This document shows positions 7,849-16,682 of a stretch of 64,000 bases of DNA, in pieces (the stretch's first letter is position 1; each line of letters starts with the position of its first letter). The stretch spans positions 1 through 64,000 of the forward strand of contig ONMV01000009.1 in NCBI GenBank assembly GCA_900319005.1, given 5' to 3'. A program made the position numbers and the translations under genes. Source of the stretch: an uncultured Bacteroidales bacterium. GTDB taxonomy: Bacteria > Bacteroidota > Bacteroidia > Bacteroidales > Paludibacteraceae. The notes beneath the pieces are model-generated. The model ran no database searches. It was not told where the DNA came from and saw only the letters and a program-made list of their open reading frames with translations.

Positions 7849-9513
7849 ATGGATTGGTTTAGTAATTTATTTTTTGGAACAGGGATAGCACATTCGATAT
7901 TTGTGCTATCCTTGGCTATAGCAGCGGGTATCTTTTTAGGTGCCAAATTGAAAATCAAAGGAATCACGCTTGGTATCACGTGGATTTTGTTCTGCGCGAT
8001 TGCTTGCAGTCATTTTGGAATGACCTTGGATCCGTTAGTGGAGTCATTTGCCAAGGATCTTGGTCTCATTCTTTTCGTCTATTCGATAGGTTTGCAGGTC
8101 GGTCCGGGTTTCTTCTCTTCGTTCGGCAAAGGCGGTTTGAGTCTGAATATGTTATCGGCAAGCATTGTGTTTTTAGGCTGTTTGACGACCTATGTTATTC
8201 ATGTGTTGAGCGGAGTGGATATAGCAACGATGACGGGTGTTCTCTTCGGCGCCGTGACCAATACGCCGGGTTTAGGTGCCGCTCAGCAGGCCTATCAGGA
8301 TCTGACGGGCGTTTCGAATCCCGATATAGCATCGGGCTACGCGATGGCTTATCCTTTGGGTGTGGTTGGTATCATCTTTTCGATGCTGTTTATCCGCTGG
8401 ATATTCCGCGTTAAGTTGGAAAAGGAGGAAGATCAGGTCAAAGCCGAGAAAGGTGAGGAACAGCAGATAGCCTCGTTTGATATGAAACTGACCAATCCTC
8501 AGATAGATGGTATTCGCGTACGTGACCTGAAACTGCTGACGCATGTGAATATAGTAGTGAGCCGTTTGCTGGACGTGAACGGCAATGAGTTCATGCCGGA
8601 TGCCGATACTATCCTGCATGTAGGTGACAGGGTGCGTTTTGTAGGCGATGCCAAGAACGAACGTACCATCATGTTATTGGGCGAGCGAACCGAAGTGGCA
8701 TGGGAGGAAAAAGAAAAAGATATCCATCTGGTGAACCGTCACATCATCGTCACGAAACCGAAGATGAATGGTCGCCGTATAGGGGAACTGAAGGTTCGTG
8801 CGGCATATCAGATTACGATTACGCGTATTCGTCGCGCGGGAATTGAACTGTTAGCTACACCGGATCTGATTCTTCAGTTAGGCGACCGTTTGACGGTAGT
8901 GGGCGAACAAGAGGCGGTAGATAAAGTAGCCAAAGTATTCGGTAATTCCACGAAGAAACTGGATGCACCGAATCTGGCATCACTCTTCTTCGGAATCATC
9001 TTAGGCGTTACATTGGGTTCACTTCCTTTTGCCTTGCCGGGGTTGAGTCAGCCGTTTAAGTTAGGTATCGCGGGCGGTTCTCTCATCGTAGCGATCCTGA
9101 TGGGTGCATTTGGTACCAAATGGCATATGGTGACTTATACCACCTCGTCTGCTAATCTCATGATCCGCGAGATCGGAATAGCGCTCTTCTTGGCGTCCGT
9201 TGGATTCGGAGCTGGGAAGAGTTTTATCCCAACCTTATTGGAGGGAGGATATGTATGGATCGGTTATGGTGTGTTGATCACCTTACTGCCGCTGCTGATC
9301 ATCGGAATAATAGGCCGTCAGTGGTTGAAGTTGGATTACTTCACGCTGATGGGTCTGATAGCCGGTTCGACCACCGATCCTCCGGCATTGGCTTATGCTA
9401 CCTCTCAGAGTTCTCAGAACGATCGAGCCGCTGTAGCTTATTCGACGGTATATCCGTTGACGATGTTCCTGCGGGTGCTGACAGGGCAGTTGATGATATT
9501 ACTCTTTTTATAA
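7849..9513 (+). CDS. AspT/YidE-type putative transporter with two RCK_C domains
   Basis: A 554-residue inner-membrane protein. Two hydrophobic halves (about residues 10-185 and 375-554) flank two cytosolic TrkA_C/RCK_C domains (about 205-285 and 292-365; note DRVRFVGD and DRLTVVG). This is the layout of the aspartate:alanine exchanger family and its uncharacterised relatives YidE and YbjL. Signature segments GAVTNTPGLGAAQQA and GLIAGSTTDPPALAYA are present in the two halves. The substrate cannot be told from sequence. Confidence 0.85.
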   Translation: MDWFSNLFFGTGIAHSIFVLSLAIAAGIFLGAKLKIKGITLGITWILFCAIACSHFGMTLDPLVESFAKDLGLILFVYSIGLQVGPGFFSSFGKGGLSLNMLSASIVFLGCLTTYVIHVLSGVDIATMTGVLFGAVTNTPGLGAAQQAYQDLTGVSNPDIASGYAMAYPLGVVGIIFSMLFIRWIFRVKLEKEEDQVKAEKGEEQQIASFDMKLTNPQIDGIRVRDLKLLTHVNIVVSRLLDVNGNEFMPDADTILHVGDRVRFVGDAKNERTIMLLGERTEVAWEEKEKDIHLVNRHIIVTKPKMNGRRIGELKVRAAYQITITRIRRAGIELLATPDLILQLGDRLTVVGEQEAVDKVAKVFGNSTKKLDAPNLASLFFGIILGVTLGSLPFALPGLSQPFKLGIAGGSLIVAILMGAFGTKWHMVTYTTSSANLMIREIGIALFLASVGFGAGKSFIPTLLEGGYVWIGYGVLITLLPLLIIGIIGRQWLKLDYFTLMGLIAGSTTDPPALAYATSQSSQNDRAAVAYSTVYPLTMFLRVLTGQLMILLFL

Positions 9514-9540
9514 CGCTATTACGTAATACGTAATTCCGGA

Positions 9541-10908
9541 ATGAAGACCACAAACAGAGAAATACTCCGCCTCGCAATACCGAGTATATTGGCAAATATA
9601 ACAATCCCGTTGGTAGGGCTTGTCGATACGGCTGTTGTGGGACATCTGGGCGATGCAGCAGTGATAGGCGGCATTGCTATCGGAACAATGCTCTTTGACT
9701 TGCTGTACTGGAACTTCGGTTTTCTGCGTGTCGGTACCAGCGGACTGACCGCACAGGCGTATGGGAAAGGACGAAGGACGAAGGACGAAGGAGGAAGGAC
9801 AAAGGACGAAGGAGGAAGGACAAGGGTGCCTGCTGAATGTCAGAAAATACTGACGCAGAGTATGACCTTGGCGTTGATGGCTACGCTGTTTGTATGGCTC
9901 ATTCAATGGTTCTTTGTGACAGCTGTGCTGGCGATTGTGCCTTGTTCGTCCGAGGCGTCATTAGTGGCACGGGAGTATTTCTTCATCCGGATATGGGCAG
10001 CCCCGGCAACGTTGAGTCTGTTTGCCTTAAAAGGTTGGTTCATCGGCATGCAGGATACGAAGAGCCCGATGGCGGTGGATATCCTTGTTAACGTGGTGAA
10101 TATGGCGGCGAGTTATGGATTGGCGGTTTATACACCATTAGGTATCGCCGGTGTGGCTTGGGGTACGCTGTTGGCTCAATACAGCGGACTGGTGCTGGCC
10201 GGAGTGATCTTGTTAATCCGTTATAATAGTATGAGGTTATTCCGTGATTTGGAAGCATGGAAAGCAGCTATGCGATGGACCGAGATCAAACGAATGATGG
10301 CACTCAACGGAAATCTGTTTGTCCGCTCGCTGTGTTTCATGGTGGTGTACGTGGGTTTCACGTCACTCGCGAGCCGTTACGGCGATACTGAGTTGGCAGT
10401 AAGCAGTATATTGATGAAGTTCTTTATGTTCTTCTCCTTCTTTGTGGACGGTTTTGCTTATGCGGGGGAAGCCTTAGTGGGGAAAGCGTTTGGAGAAGTA
10501 CAAAGTGACAAAGTACAAAGCACAAAGGAGATCAATGCGATCGTGAAGTCGCTTTTCCGGTGGAGTTTGGGAGTAGGGCTGTTTTTTACAGCTGTTTACG
10601 CGCTTTGGGGCGAGGGTTTTATCCAAATGATGACGAGCGACAAGGAGGTTCTGGAGGCTTCGAGACGGTATATGGGATGGTTGATTGCAATGCCGATCGT
10701 GAGTGCTTTGGCGTTCATGTGGGACGGTGTGTATGTGGGTGCAACCGCCGGTAAACAGATACGGGACGCTATGATCTGGGCGGCGGTGGCGTTTGTAGCG
10801 GTCTATGTCGTTACGTATAGTTGGGGAGGTGTACAAGCTTTATATATGGCGTATTTTGCCCACTTGATAGCCAGAGTGGTGTATCTGACCAAAGAATGGA
10901 AATACTGA
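9541..10908 (+). CDS. MATE-family efflux protein (DinF-like)
   Basis: A 455-residue multi-span membrane protein that would export cationic compounds using an ion gradient. The start REILRLAIPSILANITIPLVG and the motif VDTAVVGHLGD are typical of the DinF branch. Between TM2 and TM3 (residues about 76-100) a tandem low-complexity insert reads RRTKDEGGRTKDEGGRTR, and a second short insert EVQSDKVQSTKE is near residue 320. Both come from simple DNA repeats that keep the frame and fall in loops. The gene overlaps the next start by 13 bp. Confidence 0.9.
   Translation: MKTTNREILRLAIPSILANITIPLVGLVDTAVVGHLGDAAVIGGIAIGTMLFDLLYWNFGFLRVGTSGLTAQAYGKGRRTKDEGGRTKDEGGRTRVPAECQKILTQSMTLALMATLFVWLIQWFFVTAVLAIVPCSSEASLVAREYFFIRIWAAPATLSLFALKGWFIGMQDTKSPMAVDILVNVVNMAASYGLAVYTPLGIAGVAWGTLLAQYSGLVLAGVILLIRYNSMRLFRDLEAWKAAMRWTEIKRMMALNGNLFVRSLCFMVVYVGFTSLASRYGDTELAVSSILMKFFMFFSFFVDGFAYAGEALVGKAFGEVQSDKVQSTKEINAIVKSLFRWSLGVGLFFTAVYALWGEGFIQMMTSDKEVLEASRRYMGWLIAMPIVSALAFMWDGVYVGATAGKQIRDAMIWAAVAFVAVYVVTYSWGGVQALYMAYFAHLIARVVYLTKEWKY
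9765..9825. repeat. In-frame GAAGGAC-type tandem repeat within the MATE gene
   Basis: Degenerate tandem copies of GGACGAA and GGAGGAA encode the RTKDEGG repeat in a cytoplasmic loop. Length changes in 3-bp multiples would be tolerated; others would break the gene. Confidence 0.85.
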
Positions 10909-11438
10909 TTTTTGACAGGATGGAAGCATGTACTGAAACGGCAGTGCAAGAAATGCTCGCTCAGGTGAGTACACAGCGTCGCGAACAGGCGCTGAAATAC
11001 AAGCATTTGCAGGGTCAGTTCTGTTGTCTGAAGAGTTGGTTGATGCTCCAAGAGTTGAGTGGTGAGAGGATGAGTGGCGAATGGCAATATAATGAACATG
11101 GGAAACCCTATATTCCGGATGGTCCGTATTTTAGTATCAGTCATTGCAAGGAAGGAATCGCGGTGGCGATAGATGATCAGCCGATAGGAATTGACATAGA
11201 GGGAATACGTCATGCCGACGAAGAGTTGATAGCCAGGGTGATGAATGAGGAAGAACGTGTCGAAATGGATGATCGCATGTTCACACGTCTATGGACTCAG
11301 AAAGAGGCTATCGTGAAAGCCGAAGGAGTAGGGATTCAGTCTTTTGAACAGCTTCAAGATGTCAGATGTCAAAATTCCGCATTCAGATGTCAGACCTACG
11401 AACAGGAGAAATATATTTATAGTATAGCACATAAATAA
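10896..11438 (+). CDS. 4'-phosphopantetheinyl transferase superfamily protein
   Basis: A 180-residue protein starting at 10896 (MEILIFDRM), overlapping the MATE gene end; a longer frame upstream lies inside that gene. It carries the Sfp/AcpS-superfamily signatures: FSISHCKEGIAVA, PIGIDIEGIR (magnesium-binding aspartate and glutamate) and RLWTQKEAIVKAEGVG. It would transfer phosphopantetheine from CoA to carrier-protein serines. Near the C-terminus a simple repeat of AGATGTCAG encodes QDVRCQNSAFRCQ, another in-frame low-complexity insert. Confidence 0.85.
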   Translation: MEILIFDRMEACTETAVQEMLAQVSTQRREQALKYKHLQGQFCCLKSWLMLQELSGERMSGEWQYNEHGKPYIPDGPYFSISHCKEGIAVAIDDQPIGIDIEGIRHADEELIARVMNEEERVEMDDRMFTRLWTQKEAIVKAEGVGIQSFEQLQDVRCQNSAFRCQTYEQEKYIYSIAHK

Positions 11439-11446
11439 ACAACTAT

Positions 11447-13114
11447 ATGGAAAATTACATTGTTTCTGCGCGAAAGTACAGACCACAGACCTTTGAATCG
11501 GTTGTAGGTCAGCAGGCATTGACACAAACGCTTCAGAACGCGATCCGTCAGAACCATCTGGCTCATGCATATCTGTTTTGCGGGCCGCGAGGAGTAGGTA
11601 AGACTACCTGCGCACGTATCTTCGCGAAGACCATCAACTGTCAGAATCCTCAAAACGGGTACGATGCCTGCAACGAGTGTGAGTCGTGCAAGGCGTTCAA
11701 CGAGCAACGATCGTTCAATATTCACGAGTTAGATGCAGCGTCCAATAACTCGGTGGAAGATATCCGTTCACTCATAGACCAAGTGCGTATTCCGCCGCAG
11801 ATAGGCAAGTACTCGGTGTATATCATCGACGAGGTACATATGCTCTCTGCCGGCGCATTCAATGCGCTGCTCAAGACATTGGAGGAACCGCCTTCATATG
11901 CCATCTTTATTCTGGCTACGACCGAGAAGCACAAAGTGCTACCGACGATTCTGAGTCGTTGCCAAGTGTATGATTTCAACCGGATCACCGTTCCGGATAC
12001 GATTGCTTACTTGCAGAAAGTGGCGTCTAACGAAGGAATCACGGTGAGCGAGGAGGCACTGAATGTAGTGGCGCAAAAAGCAGATGGTGGAATGCGTGAC
12101 GCCCTGTCGATTTTCGACCAACTGGTAGCCTTCTGTGGCACAAATATTTCCTATGAGCAGACCATTTCGGTACTGAATGTGCTGAATGCGGATTATTATT
12201 TCAATCTGGTTGATTATGCCTTGGCGCATGATGTGGCACACGCATTGTTGCTCTTCAATGACGTGCTGAATCATGGATTCGATGCCGGACATTTTGTGAC
12301 GGGTTTTGCCCAACATCTGCGTGATGTGTTAGTGAGCAAGGATGCGCAGACCGTTCCTCTGTTGGAGACAAGCGAAGCCATCAAACAACGTTATGCCGAT
12401 CAGGCAAAGCGTTGTACACCGGTATGGCTTTTCCGTGCGTTGGAGATACTAAATACCTGCGACATCAATTACCGTACCGCCCGCAACAAACGTCTGATGG
12501 TTGAGTTGGCGCTGGTTAAGTTATGCCAGATAGGCTCGATGATGCCGGAGCAGAATCCCGTTCCAAAGGCGGCACAACCTGTGGCTCCCAAGGCGGCACC
12601 TGTTCAAACTGCGGCTCCTAAAGCGGAAGCCCCTACTATGCCGAGTGCCCCTACTATGCCGAGTATCAGTCTGGGATTGGGAAAGAAGAAAGTGGATGTT
12701 GTTTCTCCTAACCCTACTCCTGTGAGCAATACCCCTCCTCAGGAAGCGTCTAACCGCCCTTTTACGGCTGACCAACTCCATGACGCGTGGGTTGGTCTGG
12801 CCGCAAATCTTCAAGATGAACCGCGTCTGAAAGAGTTGATAGAGAGTTATGCCCCGCGTCTGATTGACGCTCATACCGCAGAGATTCAAATGCCTAATCC
12901 ATGGCAGATGACGCAGATGAGAAAGGCGTTGCCGGATTTGGCTAAACAACTGCGTGCGACCTTGCATAACGACCAGCTGCAAATCCAATTGGTACAAGCA
13001 GAATATACACAGGAACAAATGGCGTTTACCGCAGAGGAGAAATTTAAAGTGATGACCGAACAGAATCCTGCGCTGATGCAACTTAAAGAACGTTTGGACT
13101 TACAAATCGATTAA
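11447..13114 (+). CDS. dnaX: DNA polymerase III subunit gamma/tau
   Basis: A 555-residue clamp-loader ATPase. It opens ARKYRPQTFESVVGQ and has Walker A CGPRGVGKTT (about residue 45), a zinc module with the CNECESC motif (about 70-76), Walker B YIIDEVHML, and the LKTLEEPP and ATTEKHKV segments. Domain III continues to about residue 360, then a proline/alanine linker with repeated APTMPS units and a C-terminal domain of the DnaX tau type. It would load the host clamp, and possibly serve the provirus, which has no polymerase of its own. Confidence 0.97.
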   Translation: MENYIVSARKYRPQTFESVVGQQALTQTLQNAIRQNHLAHAYLFCGPRGVGKTTCARIFAKTINCQNPQNGYDACNECESCKAFNEQRSFNIHELDAASNNSVEDIRSLIDQVRIPPQIGKYSVYIIDEVHMLSAGAFNALLKTLEEPPSYAIFILATTEKHKVLPTILSRCQVYDFNRITVPDTIAYLQKVASNEGITVSEEALNVVAQKADGGMRDALSIFDQLVAFCGTNISYEQTISVLNVLNADYYFNLVDYALAHDVAHALLLFNDVLNHGFDAGHFVTGFAQHLRDVLVSKDAQTVPLLETSEAIKQRYADQAKRCTPVWLFRALEILNTCDINYRTARNKRLMVELALVKLCQIGSMMPEQNPVPKAAQPVAPKAAPVQTAAPKAEAPTMPSAPTMPSISLGLGKKKVDVVSPNPTPVSNTPPQEASNRPFTADQLHDAWVGLAANLQDEPRLKELIESYAPRLIDAHTAEIQMPNPWQMTQMRKALPDLAKQLRATLHNDQLQIQLVQAEYTQEQMAFTAEEKFKVMTEQNPALMQLKERLDLQID

Positions 13115-13158
13115 ATCGTGATCTCGTGATCTCGAAAATAGTACATCGTACATCATAA

Positions 13159-14868
13159 ATGGCTGACCTTTTGAAATATCTGCCTACCACGCGCAAAGAG
13201 ACTGATTTGCGGGGATGGGATGAAGTGGACATCGTCTTTTTTACAGGTGATGCCTATATTGACCATCCTTCTTTCGGCGCTGCGGTGTTGGGAAGGGTAT
13301 TAGAGGCAGCAGGATATAGAGTGGCTATAGTTCCTCAACCGGATTGGCATGGTGACTACCGTGATTTCAAGAAATTCGGTCGTCCGAGGTTGTATTTCGC
13401 CGTTTCGGCAGGTTCGATGGATTCGATGGTGAACCATTATACCGCAGCTCGTCGTAAGCGTTCGGACGATGCCTATACACCGGAAGGAAAGGCAGGTGCA
13501 CGTCCTGATTATTGCACTATCACGTATTGTAAGATTCTCAAACAACTCTATCCTGACGTGCCGGTCGTGATAGGCGGTATAGAGGCTTCAATGCGTCGAT
13601 TGACCCATTATGACTACTGGCAGGACAAGTTGATGCCCTCCATCTTAGTGGACAGTTGTGCAGACCTGTTGGTATATGGTATGGGCGAACAGGCGATGAC
13701 GGAGATAGCGGATAGAATTAAAAATGAAAAATTAAAAATTAAAAGTGAAAGTCTGCACACTGTGCCGCAGACGGCATTTCTGACATCTGATAAGACCGAG
13801 CTACCGGATGGCGCTATTATGCTGTCGAGCCATGAAGAGGCTTTGCGGGATAAAAGAGCACACGCGGAGAATTTCCGGCTGATGGAGATCGAATCGAACA
13901 AGATTCATCAGACGACGTTAGTGCAGCGGGTAGGGAACCAATATGTGGTGGTCAATCCTTCCTATCCTCCGATGACGACCGAACAGCTGGACGCTATTTA
14001 TGACCTGCCGTACCAATACGCGCCGCATCCTAAATACAAAGACAAACGTATTCCGGCTTACGAGATGATCAAATGGTCGGTGTGCATGCATAGAGGGTGT
14101 TTCGGAGGTTGTTCGTTCTGCACCATCTCGGCTCATCAGGGCAAGCAGATAGTGTCGCGATCCAAAGCCTCAATAATGCGCCAGATAGAAAAACTCAGCC
14201 AATTGTCCGATTGGCATGGTGTGATTTCCGATTTAGGCGGACCGTCAGCGAATATGTACATGATGCACGGCAAAGACATGTCCCTTTGCGAGAAATGTGC
14301 GCGCGCAAGCTGTCTCCAACCGGCTATCTGTAAGAACCTCAATCAGGACTTTGGTCCGTTGCTGGATATATATCGTTCGGTGGATAAACTGCCGTACGTC
14401 AAACATGCCTTTGTAGGCTCGGGAATCCGGTATGATTTGATGAACGATGAGTATGCGCGCCAACTGATCACACGCCATGTATCCGGACGACTCAAAGTAG
14501 CTCCGGAGCATTGTTCGGATGGTGTGCTGAAAATGATGCGTAAACCGAGTTGGGCAAACTATTTGCGCTTTCGAGAGCTCTTTATGCGCATCAATAAGGA
14601 GGCGGGATTGAACCAACAACTCATACCGTATTTTATCTCGTCCCACCCCGGTTGTACGAAACGTGACATGCAGCAATTAGCAGATGAGACGAAACGGATG
14701 CACTATCGTCCGGAGCAAGTACAGGACTTTACTCCAACCCCCATGACGCTGTCCACCACGATGTTCTACACCGGCATCAATCCATATAGCCGTGAAAAAG
14801 TGTATGTGGCGCGAACGGCTGAAGAGAAAAAACAGCAGAACCAGTATTTCTTCTGGTATAAGAAATAG
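13159..14868 (+). CDS. YgiQ-family radical SAM protein
   Basis: A 569-residue protein of the YgiQ (UPF0313) family: N-terminal WDEVDIVFFTGDAYIDHPSFG, a cobalamin-binding-like half, and the radical SAM cluster motif RGCFGGCSFC (about residues 311-320), followed by GHT-like and C-terminal DFTPTPMTLSTTM segments. The reaction is unknown. A simple AATTAAAA-type repeat encodes KNEKLKIKSES (about residues 192-202), again an in-frame insert. Confidence 0.9.
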   Translation: MADLLKYLPTTRKETDLRGWDEVDIVFFTGDAYIDHPSFGAAVLGRVLEAAGYRVAIVPQPDWHGDYRDFKKFGRPRLYFAVSAGSMDSMVNHYTAARRKRSDDAYTPEGKAGARPDYCTITYCKILKQLYPDVPVVIGGIEASMRRLTHYDYWQDKLMPSILVDSCADLLVYGMGEQAMTEIADRIKNEKLKIKSESLHTVPQTAFLTSDKTELPDGAIMLSSHEEALRDKRAHAENFRLMEIESNKIHQTTLVQRVGNQYVVVNPSYPPMTTEQLDAIYDLPYQYAPHPKYKDKRIPAYEMIKWSVCMHRGCFGGCSFCTISAHQGKQIVSRSKASIMRQIEKLSQLSDWHGVISDLGGPSANMYMMHGKDMSLCEKCARASCLQPAICKNLNQDFGPLLDIYRSVDKLPYVKHAFVGSGIRYDLMNDEYARQLITRHVSGRLKVAPEHCSDGVLKMMRKPSWANYLRFRELFMRINKEAGLNQQLIPYFISSHPGCTKRDMQQLADETKRMHYRPEQVQDFTPTPMTLSTTMFYTGINPYSREKVYVARTAEEKKQQNQYFFWYKK

Positions 14869-14898
14869 AGTTGAATTGAACGTTAAGAGTATAGATAT

Positions 14899-15879
14899 AT
14901 GAAATCTACCATCGGCAAAAGACGTTACCGTATTAATCCGGAAACACTTCAATTGGAGCATATAGAACACGGCTTCCGATATTGGCTCCGTCGTTCCGGA
15001 GGTTATATCATCGGAGGTGTGTGTTTAGGAATAATCTTCTTTTATGTATTCCTGTATTTCTTCCCGTCCCCTCGGGAGGCATCGTTGATGCAGCAAAACC
15101 GCAATCTCACGGCGCAAATGAATGTGATTGAGGCGCAGGTGGACCAGATGCAGATCGTGCTCTCCGACCTTTCGCAACGTGACGATAATTTATATCGTGC
15201 TATTTTGGGTGCAGAACCCATACCTCTCAGCGCTCGTCGGGGGGCTACCCAGGAGATCTCTTATTATGACTCGATTGCCCGCATGACGAATACGCAGTTG
15301 GCGGCGGATATACAGCGTAAAGTGGATATTTTGGAGAAAGAATTGTATGTGCAGGCATGTTCGTATGATGAGATTTTGGAGTTGGCTAAGAATCAGGAAA
15401 CAAAGATGGAAAATATACCGGCTATTCAACCGGTGCTTAATAAGGACCTCAAACGGATGGCGTCCGGTTATGGATGGCGTGTAGATCCTGTCTATCACAT
15501 CCGTCGTTTCCACGAAGGTATGGATTTCTCGGCACCCGTAGGAACAGATATCTACGCGACTGGAAACGGTACTGTCACTTTTGCCGGTTGGCGTCAAGGG
15601 TATGGGCAAACGGTGGAGATTGATCATGGTTTTGGGTATGCAACCTTGTATGCACACTGCCATAAGCTCTTTGCTCGTCCGGGAAAGAAAGTGAAGAGAG
15701 GGGATGTGATAGCTCTGGTGGGAAACACCGGTAAGTCCACCGGACCGCACGTACATTATGAGGTGCACTATAATGGTAAACCGGTTGATCCGCGTAATTA
15801 CTATTTCTATGATCTAAGTCCGGAGGAATATGACATCATGGTGCAGTTGGCGGGAAATATGGGAAACATGATGGATTAA
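14899..15879 (+). CDS. M23 (LytM-type) murein endopeptidase, membrane anchored
   Basis: A 326-residue protein with one N-terminal TM segment (about residues 37-58), a coiled coil (about 66-100) and a C-terminal peptidase_M23 domain. The zinc ligands are visible in HEGMDFSAP (His and Asp) and HVHYEVH (HxH). It probably cleaves peptidoglycan cross-links, or activates amidases, in the periplasm. It follows the YgiQ gene by 30 bp. Confidence 0.92.
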   Translation: MKSTIGKRRYRINPETLQLEHIEHGFRYWLRRSGGYIIGGVCLGIIFFYVFLYFFPSPREASLMQQNRNLTAQMNVIEAQVDQMQIVLSDLSQRDDNLYRAILGAEPIPLSARRGATQEISYYDSIARMTNTQLAADIQRKVDILEKELYVQACSYDEILELAKNQETKMENIPAIQPVLNKDLKRMASGYGWRVDPVYHIRRFHEGMDFSAPVGTDIYATGNGTVTFAGWRQGYGQTVEIDHGFGYATLYAHCHKLFARPGKKVKRGDVIALVGNTGKSTGPHVHYEVHYNGKPVDPRNYYFYDLSPEEYDIMVQLAGNMGNMMD

Positions 15880-15910
15880 AAAATATCGCGTCTCATCCGA
15901 GGCGCGATAT
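15877..15910 (-). terminator. Terminator overlapping the 3' end of the Crp-type gene
   Basis: Stem ATATCGCGTCTC with GAGGCGCGATAT and an ATCC loop; on the minus strand it is followed by TTTTTT. It includes the last codons of the regulator and separates the two convergent genes. Confidence 0.85.
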
Positions 15911-16567
15911 ATGTTCTAACTCTTTCTCATTCAGAATTTTAATATGTCGTCCGTTGATATCGACGAGTCCTTCTTGGGCAAATTGGCTGAGGGTACGGAT
16001 GGCATTGCTGGTTGTCATGTTGCTCATGTTCGCCAGATCCTCACGCGGCAGTAACATCGCCAGCGTTTGTCCATCCTGCTCGTATCCGTAATTCTTGAGC
16101 AGTAGCAACAAACTCTCCGCTAATCGACCGCGTATATGTTTCTGGGTCAGGTTAACCGTCTGTATCTCGGAAATAGCCAGGTCTTTTGCCATCGTTAGCA
16201 TGATCTCATAACAGAATGTGCCATTAGAACGAACTAACTGCTGGAACGTATCACGCGGCAGACGATATACCGTACAATCCTCAAATGCATTCGCGCTCGA
16301 GTTATACGGTTCATTTGCTATACATGCTCGGTAGCCGAAAATGTCATATGGCTTGAGAAGACGAATAATCTGCTGCCGTTGACCGACTCCCTCTTTATAT
16401 ATGCGCACTTTTCCATGTATCAACATCCACGCATAAGACGATTCGTCACCGGCATGATGGATGATTTCGTTCTTGGCATAATGAACTATTTCCGCTTTCT
16501 TGGATACCAAAACGCGCTCTTCTTCCGTCAACGATGTCCAAATGGAACTGAACTCCCAAGGGGACAT
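15893..16567 (-). CDS. Crp/Fnr-family transcription regulator
   Basis: A 224-residue protein with an N-terminal cNMP-binding-type beta-roll (FGYRACIANEPYNSSANA) and a C-terminal Crp helix-turn-helix (LLPREDLANMSNMTTSNAIR). I take MSPWEF at 16567 as the start, because the longer start at 16591 lies only a few bases from the -7 box at 16595-16603. The effector is unknown; the family usually responds to redox or nutrient signals. It is divergent from gcvP and shares a promoter region with it. Confidence 0.88.
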   Translation of the reverse strand: MSPWEFSSIWTSLTEEERVLVSKKAEIVHYAKNEIIHHAGDESSYAWMLIHGKVRIYKEGVGQRQQIIRLLKPYDIFGYRACIANEPYNSSANAFEDCTVYRLPRDTFQQLVRSNGTFCYEIMLTMAKDLAISEIQTVNLTQKHIRGRLAESLLLLLKNYGYEQDGQTLAMLLPREDLANMSNMTTSNAIRTLSQFAQEGLVDINGRHIKILNEKELEHISRLG

Positions 16568-16594
16568 AATATTCTCTTCTTTTTGTTTCATGCC

Positions 16595-16644
16595 GCAAAA
16601 TTACAAAAAAATTTGCATATATCAAAATAATTTCGTAATTTTGC
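16595..16644. promoter_or_regulatory. Back-to-back divergent promoters (Crp-type gene and gcvP)
   Basis: Rightward: TTTGCATATATCA (from 16612) and TAATTTTGC (16636-16644), gap 20 bp, for gcvP. Leftward: -7 TAATTTTGC (16603-16595) and -33 TTTG (16626-16623), gap 19 bp. The element TTTGCATATATCAAA reads almost the same on both strands, so the two -33 boxes overlap and the promoters probably compete. Confidence 0.8.
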
Positions 16645-16682
16645 AGACAATTTTAATGTAAATCAGTAATAATCTCAAAAAT